A stretch of DNA of 64,000 nt from contig CANHGS010000001.1 in the NCBI GenBank assembly GCA_947460595.1, positions 248,001 through 312,000 of the forward strand, read 5' to 3'. The position numbers were made by a program, and so were the translations under genes. The notes under the pieces were generated by a model. The model made no database searches. It was given only the letters and a program-made list of their open reading frames with translations, and was not told the DNA's origin. This stretch comes from Bacteroidota bacterium. GTDB taxonomy: Bacteria > Bacteroidota > Bacteroidia > Chitinophagales > Chitinophagaceae. This document shows positions 52,624 through 61,289 of this stretch, in pieces; position 1 is the stretch's first letter; each line of letters begins with the position of its first letter.

Positions 52624-54063
52624 TTATTCTTGACGGTTACGTCTAAATTTAGCAATAAATAAGCGCAGTTCCTTGAAAGATCTATAATAGAATTCCTGGT
52701 TGAACAATTGCGAATCCCGCATGGCTTTGTAAGTTAGAAAAATACCAATAGGAATTAGGATAAATGTAGATAGCCACATGCCTACTAAAGGAGAAGTGGC
52801 ATTGGACTTCACAAATTTTTCTCCAAAAGTGTTAAATAGGTGAAAGACCACAAAAAAGATAATGGCAAATACCAAGGGGGTACCCAATCCTCCCTTTCTA
52901 ATAATGGAACCCAAGGGTGCACCAATTAAGAATAAAACCAAACAGGCAACAGACAGTGTTAACTTTCTATGCCATTCAATCTCGTGTAAACGAAGTGATG
53001 TAACCCTTATAGCATAGTCTTCTACCATTACCCCAACGTTTCCTTTAATACTGGTTAATTGGTTCTCAGCCCTCTCAAGCACAATAGATTTAATACTATC
53101 GGGAATGAGTTTAGAAAAACTGCTGGCTTTCTTAATTTGTTTAGGATTCACTTTAGCCCAACCAGTATCGGCATAGCGTGTAAAATTTAAGTACGGATTT
53201 ACTTCTGCATTAGATTTTTTGAGGTAGATACTATCTATATGTGAGATAGAATCTATAGCCGTATTCAATTGTCGAATACTCAACATCTTTGGATCATAGA
53301 AAGAGCTATCGCCCGATTTATTCATCTGAAAACTCTTAAGGTCAAAGAGTTTTTTATATGACTTAAAGCCCATGCGAATAAATTCTGTGTTGCTAGTGCC
53401 ACGTGGTCCGCGCTCTTGCAAGCGCCAACCATCTCTGAGAATAAATTCCAAAAATTGTTGGTCCTTACTAATGCGCATGACACCACTTTGGGCAATAATT
53501 AGGTGGTCTTGCAAACCAGCATTTTTTTCAAAAATGACCACGTCATGGATTATGCTATCGTTCTTTTCTTTGCTTCCTAGCTTAAGAACATAGCCATCAA
53601 TTTTATCATAAAACACACCAGGTTTAATATCAAGGGCCGGTTTAGACACAATGATATTATACTTGAGTGCTGCCAGTTTTAATTGAGTTACCGGAATAAT
53701 ATTATTGGCAAACAAAAAAGCCAAGCCACTAATAAAAAGGCTAATCACTAATAGCGGCCGCATAAAGCGTAGCAATGGAATGCCCGCAGCCTTAATAGCT
53801 ACCAGTTCAAAACTTTCTCCTAGGTTTCCAAAAGTCATGATGGAAGAAAAAAGTAGGGCCAGGGGTAGGGCGGTAGGAATCCAAAAAAGGGTGACCAAAC
53901 CAACCAATTTTAATACAGTGAACATATCTAGTCCCTTACCCACCAAATCATCAATATAGAGCCAGAAGAATTGCATGGTGAGTACAAATACGGAAATGGC
54001 AAAAGCCCCAATAAAGGGGCCAATAAAAGATCGTATTATGAGAATATCCAGTTTTTTTATCAC
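52624..54063 (-). CDS. LptF/LptG-family permease (YjgP/YjgQ)
   Basis: 479 residues with three N-terminal and three C-terminal membrane helices (about 15-45, 50-80, 98-122; 370-390, 398-420, 430-455) around a large periplasmic domain, the standard LptF/G layout for pulling LPS from the inner membrane. N-terminus KKLDILIIRSFIGPF is family-typical. It starts with a GTG at 54063. First gene of the probable operon; its promoter box TACTTTTG (54091-54098) lies inside the start of the divergent gene. Confidence 0.9.
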   Translation of the reverse strand: MIKKLDILIIRSFIGPFIGAFAISVFVLTMQFFWLYIDDLVGKGLDMFTVLKLVGLVTLFWIPTALPLALLFSSIMTFGNLGESFELVAIKAAGIPLLRFMRPLLVISLFISGLAFLFANNIIPVTQLKLAALKYNIIVSKPALDIKPGVFYDKIDGYVLKLGSKEKNDSIIHDVVIFEKNAGLQDHLIIAQSGVMRISKDQQFLEFILRDGWRLQERGPRGTSNTEFIRMGFKSYKKLFDLKSFQMNKSGDSSFYDPKMLSIRQLNTAIDSISHIDSIYLKKSNAEVNPYLNFTRYADTGWAKVNPKQIKKASSFSKLIPDSIKSIVLERAENQLTSIKGNVGVMVEDYAIRVTSLRLHEIEWHRKLTLSVACLVLFLIGAPLGSIIRKGGLGTPLVFAIIFFVVFHLFNTFGEKFVKSNATSPLVGMWLSTFILIPIGIFLTYKAMRDSQLFNQEFYYRSFKELRLFIAKFRRNRQE

Positions 54064-54085
54064 GGTCCTTACTTAATATTGCCAA

Positions 54086-54712
54086 ATGAGCAAAGCAAAA
54101 GTAAGGCTTTCGGCAAAGGAACAGGAATTGGTAGTGAATGCTGATTGGATTTTAACAAAGAATGCCATTATTCAGAAGGTCTATACCTTTTTTGGTCAGA
54201 TATGTGAAACCTACCAAGCAGCGGTTCAATCCAATCTCATTTTGGCCAATGACCCCGTATTTGCCATTGCACCAAAGATTTCAAAAGGGGAACAATATGA
54301 GGGGCTACCCTGGGTCATGTTAGATTATCCAAGGGTATTTAGCATTAAAGACGCTTTTGCTATTAGAACGTTCTTCTGGTGGGGCAATCAAATGAGCATC
54401 ACATTGCAACTACAAGGCAAATACCAGCATTTTTATAGCAATGCTATTCAACAATATTTTTCTCTAAGAGCGGGAAATCCACACGCACAACACCCCTGGT
54501 ATGTTTGCGTAAACCCGGAAGACCCTTGGCAACACCATTTTAGAGAAGATAATTATTTGCCAGCGGCACAGTTTCCGGCCGCCGCATTTTCTCAATTACC
54601 CTTTATCAAGTTGGCAAAAAAAATCCCACTGGATGAGTGGGATGATATGGAATTCTTTTTACAACAAACTTTTAAGGACATACTGTTTCTATTGGGCAAT
54701 CAGACCATTTAA
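54086..54712 (+). CDS. Conserved Bacteroidetes hypothetical protein
   Basis: 208 residues, soluble, no signal. Recognisable landmarks are YEGLPWVMLDYPRVFSIKD (about 72-90), RTFFWWGN and the end LFLLGNQ; aromatic-rich. I know this as a conserved protein without a described function. It is divergent from the LptF/G-like gene with only 22 bases between start codons, so their promoters must overlap each other's coding region. Confidence 0.72.
   Translation: MSKAKVRLSAKEQELVVNADWILTKNAIIQKVYTFFGQICETYQAAVQSNLILANDPVFAIAPKISKGEQYEGLPWVMLDYPRVFSIKDAFAIRTFFWWGNQMSITLQLQGKYQHFYSNAIQQYFSLRAGNPHAQHPWYVCVNPEDPWQHHFREDNYLPAAQFPAAAFSQLPFIKLAKKIPLDEWDDMEFFLQQTFKDILFLLGNQTI
54091..54098 (-). promoter_or_regulatory. 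-7 box (TACTTTTG) for the LptF/G-like operon
   Basis: Minus-strand TAnnTTTG, 28 bases upstream of the GTG start at 54063, located within codons 2-5 of the divergent gene. Confidence 0.5.
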
Positions 54713-54742
54713 TATGGTATAAAAAGCAGTTGTATTAGTGGA

Positions 54743-55126
54743 TTAAGCGCCCAAACGGTGGAATAATTCCTTTACTTGGTATTCCCACAACTGACTTTGA
54801 TCCTTAATCTCGTTTTTCTCAGCAAAATCCTTGATGATCAAAATGGTTTGATTGGAAATTTCAGTTTTTTCAATCCGAAATTCAAAGTACTCGTTTTTTT
54901 CAGAATGTAGCCAATGGTAACGAATGAATTTGTCTTCATCTTTATCCATTACTTCTGCCTTGTCGGGTGCGCCTCCGCTCCATGAGAAACTGTAAACATT
55001 CTCCCATTCGTCTACCTTGTCTGCAAACCATTCTTGCAAACCAGCAGGCGTTGACAAAAACTCAAACAATATACCGGGGGAACATCTTACAGGGAACTCA
55101 ATGGTGAATAGTTGCTTCTTGCTCAT
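54743..55126 (-). CDS. START-like domain (SRPBCC) protein
   Basis: 127 residues of the helix-grip START/AHSA1 fold: EFPVRCSPGILFEFLSTPAGLQEWFADKVDEW is the N-terminal signature, and the final QLWEYQVKELFHRLGA helix caps the pocket. Short single-domain form frequent in Bacteroidetes; ligand not known. Convergent with the hypothetical gene upstream and divergent from rpoD. Confidence 0.82.
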   Translation of the reverse strand: MSKKQLFTIEFPVRCSPGILFEFLSTPAGLQEWFADKVDEWENVYSFSWSGGAPDKAEVMDKDEDKFIRYHWLHSEKNEYFEFRIEKTEISNQTILIIKDFAEKNEIKDQSQLWEYQVKELFHRLGA

Positions 55127-55427
55127 TAAATCTTATTTAGCGCAGGTCAATCGTAGTTGTGCAATAATATTAAATAATCCTTCGCATGCAAATGTTTTTT
55201 TGAATTGAATAGGCAATTCAAGGGTTTGTTTGGGATGGATTGAAAATATAAGTATCTAATCAATTGAAATTCAATTAATTGTATAAAATTATTTTTTTGT
55301 AGAAGTTTCAATTTTTTGTTAAATTGCTCTAGCATACATTGAAAAAGGAATCTGTAGCCCCTCCCTCCCCCAACCGTAGTCAGAACTTTTTGGATACTTA
55401 TACCCAATAAAACATGCCATTATGAGT
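55127..55427. other. AT-rich intergenic region between the START gene and rpoD
   Basis: About 300 bases, very AT-rich. It holds a perfect 8-bp hairpin TTGAATTG (55200-55207) / CAATTCAA (55214-55221). I see no exact TAnnTTTG box and no convincing gene; a 86-codon frame on the minus strand lacks family character. It should contain the promoter and leader of rpoD. Confidence 0.5.
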
Positions 55428-56294
55428 ATGCGCCAGCTCAAGATTTCAAAATCTATTACCAACAGAGAATCGCCAAGCCTGGAAAAATACCTGCAAGAAA
55501 TTGGAAAGGTAGAGCTGATTGGGCCTGAAGAGGAGGTAGAATTAGCGTTGAAAATCAAGAACGGAGACCAACGGGCTTTGGACCGATTGGTTAAATCTAA
55601 CCTACGTTTTGTGGTTTCTGTGGCCAAACAGTATCAAAATCAAGGATTAACCCTGCCAGACCTGATTAATGAAGGCAATCTGGGTTTAATTAAAGCCGCT
55701 TTGCGATTTGATGAGACCAGGGGATTCAAGTTTATTTCTTATGCCGTTTGGTGGATTAGGCAGAGCATTTTACAGGCTTTGGCAGAACAGAGCCGGATTG
55801 TACGTTTGCCACTCAATAAAGTGGGGCTTACCAATAGGATTAGTAAGGCATATCAGCAATTAGAACAAGAATTTGAAAGAGAACCCGGCCCCGAAGAATT
55901 GGCCCAATTATTGGATTTGGGTATTGATGAAGTAACCGCCACCATGAATGTGGGTTTCCGCCATGTTAGTATGGACACCCCGCTCTCAGACGGGGAAGAC
56001 GGTACCCTCATGGATCTAATGGAAAACCCCAATGCGGTTAAAACAGACGCGAAACTGGAGTATTTTGAATCGCTCCGCACAGAAATAGAGCGCAGTTTGC
56101 GCACCCTCACCGAACGCCAAAAAGAAGTGGTTTGCTATTTTTTTGGCATTGGAGTAGACCATCCTTTAAGTTTAGAAGATATTGGAGAACGCTATAACCT
56201 GACCCGAGAAAGGGTGCGTCAAATCAAGGATAAAGCCATTACCAAACTCCGCTCTACCAATAGATGTAAGCAGTTAAGGGTTTACTTAGGTTGA
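55428..56294 (+). CDS. rpoD: Primary RNA polymerase sigma factor, short Bacteroidetes type
   Basis: Housekeeping sigma factor. 288 residues from the ATG at 55428 ([15 protein letters not shown], the usual Bacteroidetes N-terminus); an ATG two codons earlier (55422) is the alternative. Region 1.1 is absent. Region 1.2 is [17 protein letters not shown], region 2 contains [17 protein letters not shown] to [16 protein letters not shown] (2.3-2.4), region 3 follows, and the region 4 HTH is [20 protein letters not shown]. This sigma reads the TAnnTTTG promoters seen all over the window. A terminator follows at 56326. Confidence 0.95.
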   Translation: MRQLKISKSITNRESPSLEKYLQEIGKVELIGPEEEVELALKIKNGDQRALDRLVKSNLRFVVSVAKQYQNQGLTLPDLINEGNLGLIKAALRFDETRGFKFISYAVWWIRQSILQALAEQSRIVRLPLNKVGLTNRISKAYQQLEQEFEREPGPEELAQLLDLGIDEVTATMNVGFRHVSMDTPLSDGEDGTLMDLMENPNAVKTDAKLEYFESLRTEIERSLRTLTERQKEVVCYFFGIGVDHPLSLEDIGERYNLTRERVRQIKDKAITKLRSTNRCKQLRVYLG

Positions 56295-56308
56295 ACCACA
56301 GAACATAC

Positions 56309-56316
56309 TATATTTG
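56309..56316 (+). promoter_or_regulatory. TATATTTG box between rpoD and ffh
   Basis: Matches TAnnTTTG. The predicted start lies just before a terminator-like hairpin and 57 bases before the ffh ATG, so it would give a transcript with an attenuator-like leader. Confidence 0.4.
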
Positions 56317-56325
56317 CAACTCTTT

Positions 56326-56355
56326 AAACTGAGCTTTTAAGTTCAGTTTTTTTTT
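56326..56355 (+). terminator. Terminator-like hairpin between rpoD and ffh
   Basis: 11-bp stem AAACTGAGCTT / AAGTTCAGTTT (one wobble), 2-base loop, then a long T run. Probably ends rpoD; it also lies downstream of a possible ffh promoter. Confidence 0.7.
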
Positions 56356-56379
56356 GAATGTTTTGAAAGAACTGCAACC

Positions 56380-57702
56380 ATGTTTAATTCATTAAGTGAA
56401 AAATTAGAATCGGCCTTTAAAAACCTTAAAGGAGAAGCCAGGATCAATGACCTAAACATTGCCAATACGGTAAAAGATATCCGTAGGGCTTTGATTGACG
56501 CCGACGTAAACTTTAAAATAGCCAAGGAATTCACTGACAAAGTGAAGGACAAAGCGGTTGGAGAAAAAGTAATCAATGCTATCAGTCCTGGTCAATTAAT
56601 GATCAAGATTGTGCAGGATGAATTAACCGAATTGATGGGTGGATCTGAAGCCCAATTCAATATCATTGGCAACCCTGCCATTATCCTCATTGCGGGTTTA
56701 CAAGGTAGTGGTAAAACCACTTTCACGGGTAAATTAGCCAACTACTTAAAAACGCAGAAAGGCAAGTCTCCCATGGTGGTGGCTTGTGATATCTATCGCC
56801 CCGCGGCCATTGATCAGTTGACTGTTTTGGCAGAACAAATTGGCGTGACCGTTTATAGTGAAAGAGAAAATAAAGACGCGGTTTCCATTGCTCAGAACGC
56901 CATTAAAGAAGCAAAAGCTACTAACAAAAATGTAGTCATCATTGATACTGCCGGCCGTTTGGCCATTGATGAAGTGATGATGACAGAAGTAGCCAATGTA
57001 AAGGCTGCGGTGAATCCAGCGGAGATTTTATTTGTGGTGGATTCCATGACGGGTCAAGATGCTGTGAACACGGCCAAAGCTTTTAATGATAGACTAGATT
57101 TTACTGGCGTTGTCCTTACCAAATTAGATGGTGATACCCGAGGTGGTGCGGCCCTTTCTATCAAGTACACCGTGAACAAACCCATTAAGTTTGTCAGCTC
57201 TGGTGAGAAGATGGACACCCTAGATGTATTCTATCCAGAGCGTATGGCTCAAAGGATCTTGGGTATGGGCGATATCACTACCTTGGTAGAAAAAGCGCAG
57301 GCTCAGTACAATGAGGTGGAAGCCAAGAAACTGGAGAAGAAGATTAGAAAGAACCAGTTTGATTTTCAAGACTTTTTAGATCAGTTACAGCAGATCAAGA
57401 AAATGGGGAATATCAAAGACCTAATGGGCATGATTCCTGGTGTGGGCAAAGCTATCAAGGATGTAGACATTAATGACGATGCGTTCAAAGGTATTGAAGC
57501 CATTATCAAATCTATGACCCCCTTTGAAAGAGCCAATCCAGACGCGTTAAGCCCCAGCAGAAAAACAAGAATTGCCAAGGGCTCTGGTAAAGACATCAAT
57601 GAAGTCAATGCTTTTATGAAACAATTTGAGCAAATGAAACAAATGATGAAAATGATGAATAACATGCCCATGGGAGGTCGTTTACCTGGTATGAAACGAT
57701 AA
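56380..57702 (+). CDS. ffh: Signal recognition particle GTPase Ffh
   Basis: Recognises signal sequences on ribosomes and delivers them to FtsY and the Sec translocon. 440 residues. The N domain (1-90) is followed by the G domain with GLQGSGKTTFTGKLA (G1), DTAGRL (G3) and TKLDGDTRGGAAL (G4), and by the methionine-rich M domain ending KQMMKMMNNMPMGG. The 4.5S RNA is not recognisable in this window. rpsP follows after 154 bases. Confidence 0.97.
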   Translation: MFNSLSEKLESAFKNLKGEARINDLNIANTVKDIRRALIDADVNFKIAKEFTDKVKDKAVGEKVINAISPGQLMIKIVQDELTELMGGSEAQFNIIGNPAIILIAGLQGSGKTTFTGKLANYLKTQKGKSPMVVACDIYRPAAIDQLTVLAEQIGVTVYSERENKDAVSIAQNAIKEAKATNKNVVIIDTAGRLAIDEVMMTEVANVKAAVNPAEILFVVDSMTGQDAVNTAKAFNDRLDFTGVVLTKLDGDTRGGAALSIKYTVNKPIKFVSSGEKMDTLDVFYPERMAQRILGMGDITTLVEKAQAQYNEVEAKKLEKKIRKNQFDFQDFLDQLQQIKKMGNIKDLMGMIPGVGKAIKDVDINDDAFKGIEAIIKSMTPFERANPDALSPSRKTRIAKGSGKDINEVNAFMKQFEQMKQMMKMMNNMPMGGRLPGMKR

Positions 57703-57855
57703 AAACTAAAAAATACCATTTTAACCTATTTCCGGATTCTAATAAATCCTTTACACACAAACTTGGTAGGAAATGGTTTTACTATTACTTTTGTCCCCCA
57801 ACTATTCTTAGTTGGATTAACAAATTTCCTTAAAGCCTATAAATGTCTATTTAAC

Positions 57856-58314
57856 ATGGCAGTAAAAATGAGATTACAGAGACACGGTAGCAAAAAACGT
57901 CCTTTCTACTTTATTGTAGTGGCCGATGCCCGTGCACCCAGAGATGGAAAATTCATCCAGAAATTGGGTACTTACAACCCGCTTACAGTTCCTGCAAGCA
58001 TTCAATTAGACCGTCAAAAAGCTTTGGAGTGGCTGAACAAAGGTGCTCAACCCACCGACACTGTTCGTCGTATCCTTTCTTTCAAAGGCGTATTGTACCT
58101 GAAACACCTTTTACGTGGTGTTAAATTGGGACTGTTTGATGATGCTACAGCCATGACAAAGTTCCAGGAATGGCACAATGAACATGAAGCACAAATTACC
58201 CGTCGAAATGACGAGCACAAGAAGGTTCAAAGAGCAAAAAAAGTGTATGTTCCAGTAGCTAAAAAAGTAGAAACTGCCACAGAAGCTGCTCCCGAAAGCC
58301 AGCCTGAAGCTTAG
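57856..58314 (+). CDS. rpsP: 30S ribosomal protein S16
   Basis: 152 residues from the ATG at 57856 ([21 protein letters not shown]). The S16 core occupies the first 80 residues with [21 protein letters not shown]; the long C-terminal extension, Lys- then Glu/Ala-rich ([14 protein letters not shown]), is common in Bacteroidetes S16. The in-frame extension up to 57763 is not conserved. A terminator at 58355-58380 separates it from rimM. Confidence 0.95.
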   Translation: MAVKMRLQRHGSKKRPFYFIVVADARAPRDGKFIQKLGTYNPLTVPASIQLDRQKALEWLNKGAQPTDTVRRILSFKGVLYLKHLLRGVKLGLFDDATAMTKFQEWHNEHEAQITRRNDEHKKVQRAKKVYVPVAKKVETATEAAPESQPEA

Positions 58315-58354
58315 TGTAATACAGACTTACAAAAGCAATTCTGTAAACTGATTA

Positions 58355-58380
58355 AGTCCTGGCATTTGCCGGGACTTTTT
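58355..58380 (+). terminator. Terminator between rpsP and rimM
   Basis: 9-bp stem AGTCCTGGC / GCCGGGACT (one wobble), loop ATTT, then TTTTT. It sits in what is usually one operon, so it may act as a partial terminator. Confidence 0.75.
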
Positions 58381-58396
58381 GTTCCAATCAAACATC

Positions 58397-58915
58397 ATGA
58401 GTGAATTCATACATATTGGTAAACTAGTAGCCAGCTTTGGTCTAAAGGGTGAGCTGATTCTCAAACACGAGTTGGGAAAAAAGACCGTTTTCAAAGGAAT
58501 TGAAGTGCTGTTTGTAGAAGAAACAAAAGGAAATTATCTGCCCTATTTTATTGAAAACTCTAAGGCTTCTAACCAAGAAGAAACCACTATTAAATTAGAG
58601 GGTTTAAATACCAAAGAATCCGCGGCCAGACTGGTTTCTAGAAATGCTTGGGTAGCTGATACAGACTTTAGAAAATTGGTGGGTAAAACCGCACCCATTG
58701 CTATGTTGGGTTATCAATTATTTGACGATGGAAATTTGCTAGCACCAATAGAAGAAGTGATCAATCAACCACACCAAGTACTCTTGCGCATTACCTTAGA
58801 AGGCAAGGAAGTATTGATTCCTTTGCACGAAGAAACATTGGATAGTATTGATCATGACAAGAAACAAGTACACGTAACACTGCCCGATGGTTTGTTAGAA
58901 ATTTATACCAGTTAA
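58397..58915 (+). CDS. rimM: 16S rRNA processing factor RimM
   Basis: 172 residues from the ATG at 58397. RimM N domain starts with FIHIGKLVASFGLKGELILKHE, and the PRC-barrel C-terminal domain contains EEVINQPHQVLLRITLEGKEVLIPLHEE. Binds S19 and helps mature the 30S head. Follows rpsP; trmD, the usual third partner, is located elsewhere (47935-48612). The stop codon is inside a TAATTTTG box that may serve the next gene. Confidence 0.93.
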   Translation: MSEFIHIGKLVASFGLKGELILKHELGKKTVFKGIEVLFVEETKGNYLPYFIENSKASNQEETTIKLEGLNTKESAARLVSRNAWVADTDFRKLVGKTAPIAMLGYQLFDDGNLLAPIEEVINQPHQVLLRITLEGKEVLIPLHEETLDSIDHDKKQVHVTLPDGLLEIYTS

Positions 58916-58920
58916 TTTTG
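58913..58920 (+). promoter_or_regulatory. Possible promoter -7 box (TAATTTTG) before the thioesterase gene
   Basis: TAnnTTTG match that includes the rimM stop codon and ends four bases before the ATG at 58925; could give a leaderless internal transcript. Confidence 0.35.
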
Positions 58921-58924
58921 TTGC

Positions 58925-59317
58925 ATGGCACACCAGTTTGAACATACCATTACTGTTTTACCGGAGCATTTAGACAATCAGAATCACGTAAACAATGTAA
59001 TTTATTTGCAGTTTATGCAAGACATTGCCATTGAACACTGGGCATCAGTTGTGCCTGCCGCAATGGAAGCAGAAATTGTTTGGGTGGTTAAGCGCCATGA
59101 AGTGGATTACCATGCGCCTGCCTTATTGGGAGACGAGTTATTAGTTAAAACTTATACGGGTGCCCTGTCTACTGTTGCTTGGGACAGACACTGTGAAATT
59201 GTACGCGTGCGCGATGGCAAAAAAATCATCAGCTCTAAAAGTGCCTGGATTTGTTTAGATAGAAAAACCGGCCGCCCACGCCGCATAGACGATGCTATTA
59301 AAGCTGTCTTTGATTAA
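58925..59317 (+). CDS. Acyl-CoA thioesterase, 4HBT hotdog fold
   Basis: 130 residues. Single hotdog domain with the active-site Asp/Asn region HLDNQNHVNNVIYLQFMQDIAIEHW (about 14-38), typical of YbgC/FatA-like 4-hydroxybenzoyl-CoA thioesterases, followed by VVKRHEVDYHAPALLGDEL. Hydrolyses acyl-CoA; chain length cannot be told. Nine bases after rimM, so probably read with it. Confidence 0.88.
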   Translation: MAHQFEHTITVLPEHLDNQNHVNNVIYLQFMQDIAIEHWASVVPAAMEAEIVWVVKRHEVDYHAPALLGDELLVKTYTGALSTVAWDRHCEIVRVRDGKKIISSKSAWICLDRKTGRPRRIDDAIKAVFD

Positions 59318-59378
59318 ATCCTTACTACTACTTATTCAGGTTTGAATTAGCAATAGGGCTGTTGCTTAACTTAGCAAG

Positions 59379-60530
59379 ATGCAGCCCCAACGCTATATTG
59401 CCCATATGGATCTGGATAGCTTCTTTGTAAGCGTGGAGGTCTTGAATGACCCATCGCTCAAGGGCAAACCCGTAATTGTTGGTGGTTCCAGAGATAGGGG
59501 CGTGGTTACCACTTGTAGTTACGAGGCCCGTAAGTTTGGAGTGCGCTCAGCCATGCCCATGAAGAAAGCCATGCAGCTTTGCCCACACGCTACATTAGTT
59601 AGGGGAACGCGAGGAGAATACAGCCGTTATTCCAGAATGGTTACAGAAATTATTGCGGCCAAAGCACCCCTGTTTGAAAAAGCATCCATTGATGAATTTT
59701 ATATTGACCTCACGGGAATGGACAAATTCTTTGATCCCTTTCAGTGGACCATTGACCTGCGCAATGAGATCATTGAAAAAACAGGTTTACCCATTTCATT
59801 TGGACTAGCATCCAATAAAATGGTGGCTAAAATTGCAACGGATGAAGCCAAACCCAATGGTTATTTATTTGTGGAGCCTGGTATGGAACAACAATTCCTA
59901 GCACCACTACCCGTAAACAAATTTTCTGGTGTAGGAGACGCCACGCATGAGATTCTTAAAGAGATGGGCATTTTTACTATTGAACAATTGAGTTTAATGG
60001 AGCCAGCCGTTTTAGAAAAAAGACTGGGAAAATACGGAGCAGACCTGCACCGTAAGTCTTTTGGTATTCATCATGGTGAAGTGCATCCGTATCATGAAGC
60101 AAAATCCATTAGTACAGAAAACACTTTTGAAGAGAATAAAATTGATATAGAGTTTCTCTTAGCAGAACTGGTGCGCATGACAGAGAAAGTGGCTTATGAA
60201 TTGCGTCAGGATGAGAAGCTAGCTGGTTGTATTGCGGTTAAAATCCGCTACCCAGATTTTGAAACCACGTCTAAACAAACTACCATTGACTATACTTTTC
60301 GGGATGATGAATTGATTCCCGTTGCCATTGACTTATTTCACAAACTCTATAGAAATGGACAGCCCGTTAGGTTATTGGGTGTGCGTTTGAGTGAGCTCAC
60401 CAACCACGCCATGCAAGGCAGTTTGTTTGACGATGCGGAGAAAAAGAATAACCTCTACAAAGCCATCGACTCCGTCAAAAACCAATTTGGGAAGGGCTTG
60501 TTGCAAAAAGCAAGAACGGTCAAAAAATAA
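59379..60530 (+). CDS. dinB: DNA polymerase IV (Y-family)
   Basis: Error-prone translesion polymerase. 383 residues with the Y-family motifs HMDLDSFFVSVE (catalytic Asp), CSYEARKFGVRSAMPM, EKASIDEFYIDLTG (second catalytic Asp-Glu), helix-hairpin-helix (VNKFSGVGDATHEILKEMG) and little-finger domain. The C-terminus contains a beta-clamp-like QGSLFDD. No LexA-type operator was recognised upstream. Confidence 0.96.
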   Translation: MQPQRYIAHMDLDSFFVSVEVLNDPSLKGKPVIVGGSRDRGVVTTCSYEARKFGVRSAMPMKKAMQLCPHATLVRGTRGEYSRYSRMVTEIIAAKAPLFEKASIDEFYIDLTGMDKFFDPFQWTIDLRNEIIEKTGLPISFGLASNKMVAKIATDEAKPNGYLFVEPGMEQQFLAPLPVNKFSGVGDATHEILKEMGIFTIEQLSLMEPAVLEKRLGKYGADLHRKSFGIHHGEVHPYHEAKSISTENTFEENKIDIEFLLAELVRMTEKVAYELRQDEKLAGCIAVKIRYPDFETTSKQTTIDYTFRDDELIPVAIDLFHKLYRNGQPVRLLGVRLSELTNHAMQGSLFDDAEKKNNLYKAIDSVKNQFGKGLLQKARTVKK

Positions 60531-60566
60531 ATTATCTATTAGTCTACTTTTTTAGTAGGAAATAGT

Positions 60567-60574
60567 TATTTTTG
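60567..60574 (+). promoter_or_regulatory. Peroxiredoxin promoter -7 box (TATTTTTG)
   Basis: TAnnTTTG, 19 bases before the ATG at 60594. Confidence 0.5.
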
Positions 60575-60593
60575 TTTTTCAAATTCAAAAACC

Positions 60594-61229
60594 ATGAGTT
60601 TACGTTTAGGAGATCTTGCTCCCAATTTTAAAGCAGAGACCAGTATTGGACCCATTGATTTCTATGAGTATTTGGGTGATAGCTGGGGAATTCTTTTTTC
60701 GCATCCAGCAGATTTTACCCCTGTATGTACCACTGAATTGGGAAAGACAGCAGCGTTGCAGGAAGAATTTGCCAAACGCAATGTAAAGGTCTTGGCTTTG
60801 AGCGTAGACACTGTAGAAAGCCATCAATCCTGGATCAACGATATCAATGAAACACAGCATGTAAGCGTAGGATTTCCCATTATTGCAGACTTGGATAAAT
60901 CCATTGCCAATGCGTATGACATGATCCACCCCAATGCGTCAGAGACATTTACGGTTCGTTCTTTGTTCATTATTGGACCTGATAAAAAAGTAAAATTATT
61001 TATCACTTACCCTGCGTCTACCGGTAGAAATTTTGTTGAAGTACTACGCGTGATTGATTCTCTGCAATTGACTGCTAATCATAGCGTAGCCACTCCTGCA
61101 GATTGGAAAGAAGGAGAAGACGTAATTGTGGTGCCTGCTGTAAAAACAGAAGAAGCACTTGTCAAATTCCCCAAAGGTTTGAATATTGTAAAACCTTACT
61201 TGCGTTACACACCACAACCTAATAAATAA
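60594..61229 (+). CDS. 1-Cys peroxiredoxin (Prx6 type)
   Basis: Reduces H2O2 and organic peroxides. 211 residues. Peroxidatic Cys in HPADFTPVCTTELG (about 37-50), the Prx6/1-Cys C-terminal arm GEDVIVVPAVKTEEA and FPKGLNIVKPYLRYTPQP; no second resolving Cys. The downstream terminator at 61262-61289 isolates it. Confidence 0.94.
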   Translation: MSLRLGDLAPNFKAETSIGPIDFYEYLGDSWGILFSHPADFTPVCTTELGKTAALQEEFAKRNVKVLALSVDTVESHQSWINDINETQHVSVGFPIIADLDKSIANAYDMIHPNASETFTVRSLFIIGPDKKVKLFITYPASTGRNFVEVLRVIDSLQLTANHSVATPADWKEGEDVIVVPAVKTEEALVKFPKGLNIVKPYLRYTPQPNK

Positions 61230-61261
61230 GTTTTTCGTATAACAGTTTCGTACTTGTATCC

Positions 61262-61289
61262 GGCTCCGATCTCTATCGGGGCCTTTTTT
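61262..61289 (+). terminator. Terminator after the peroxiredoxin gene
   Basis: Stem GGCTCCGAT / ATCGGGGCC (one wobble), loop CTCT, then TTTTTT; overlaps the 3' end of the convergent pseudouridine synthase gene. Confidence 0.85.

Noticed and set aside
55147..55407. 86-codon minus-strand frame upstream of the START gene
   Set aside because: AT-rich, no conserved pattern, and it occupies the rpoD promoter region.
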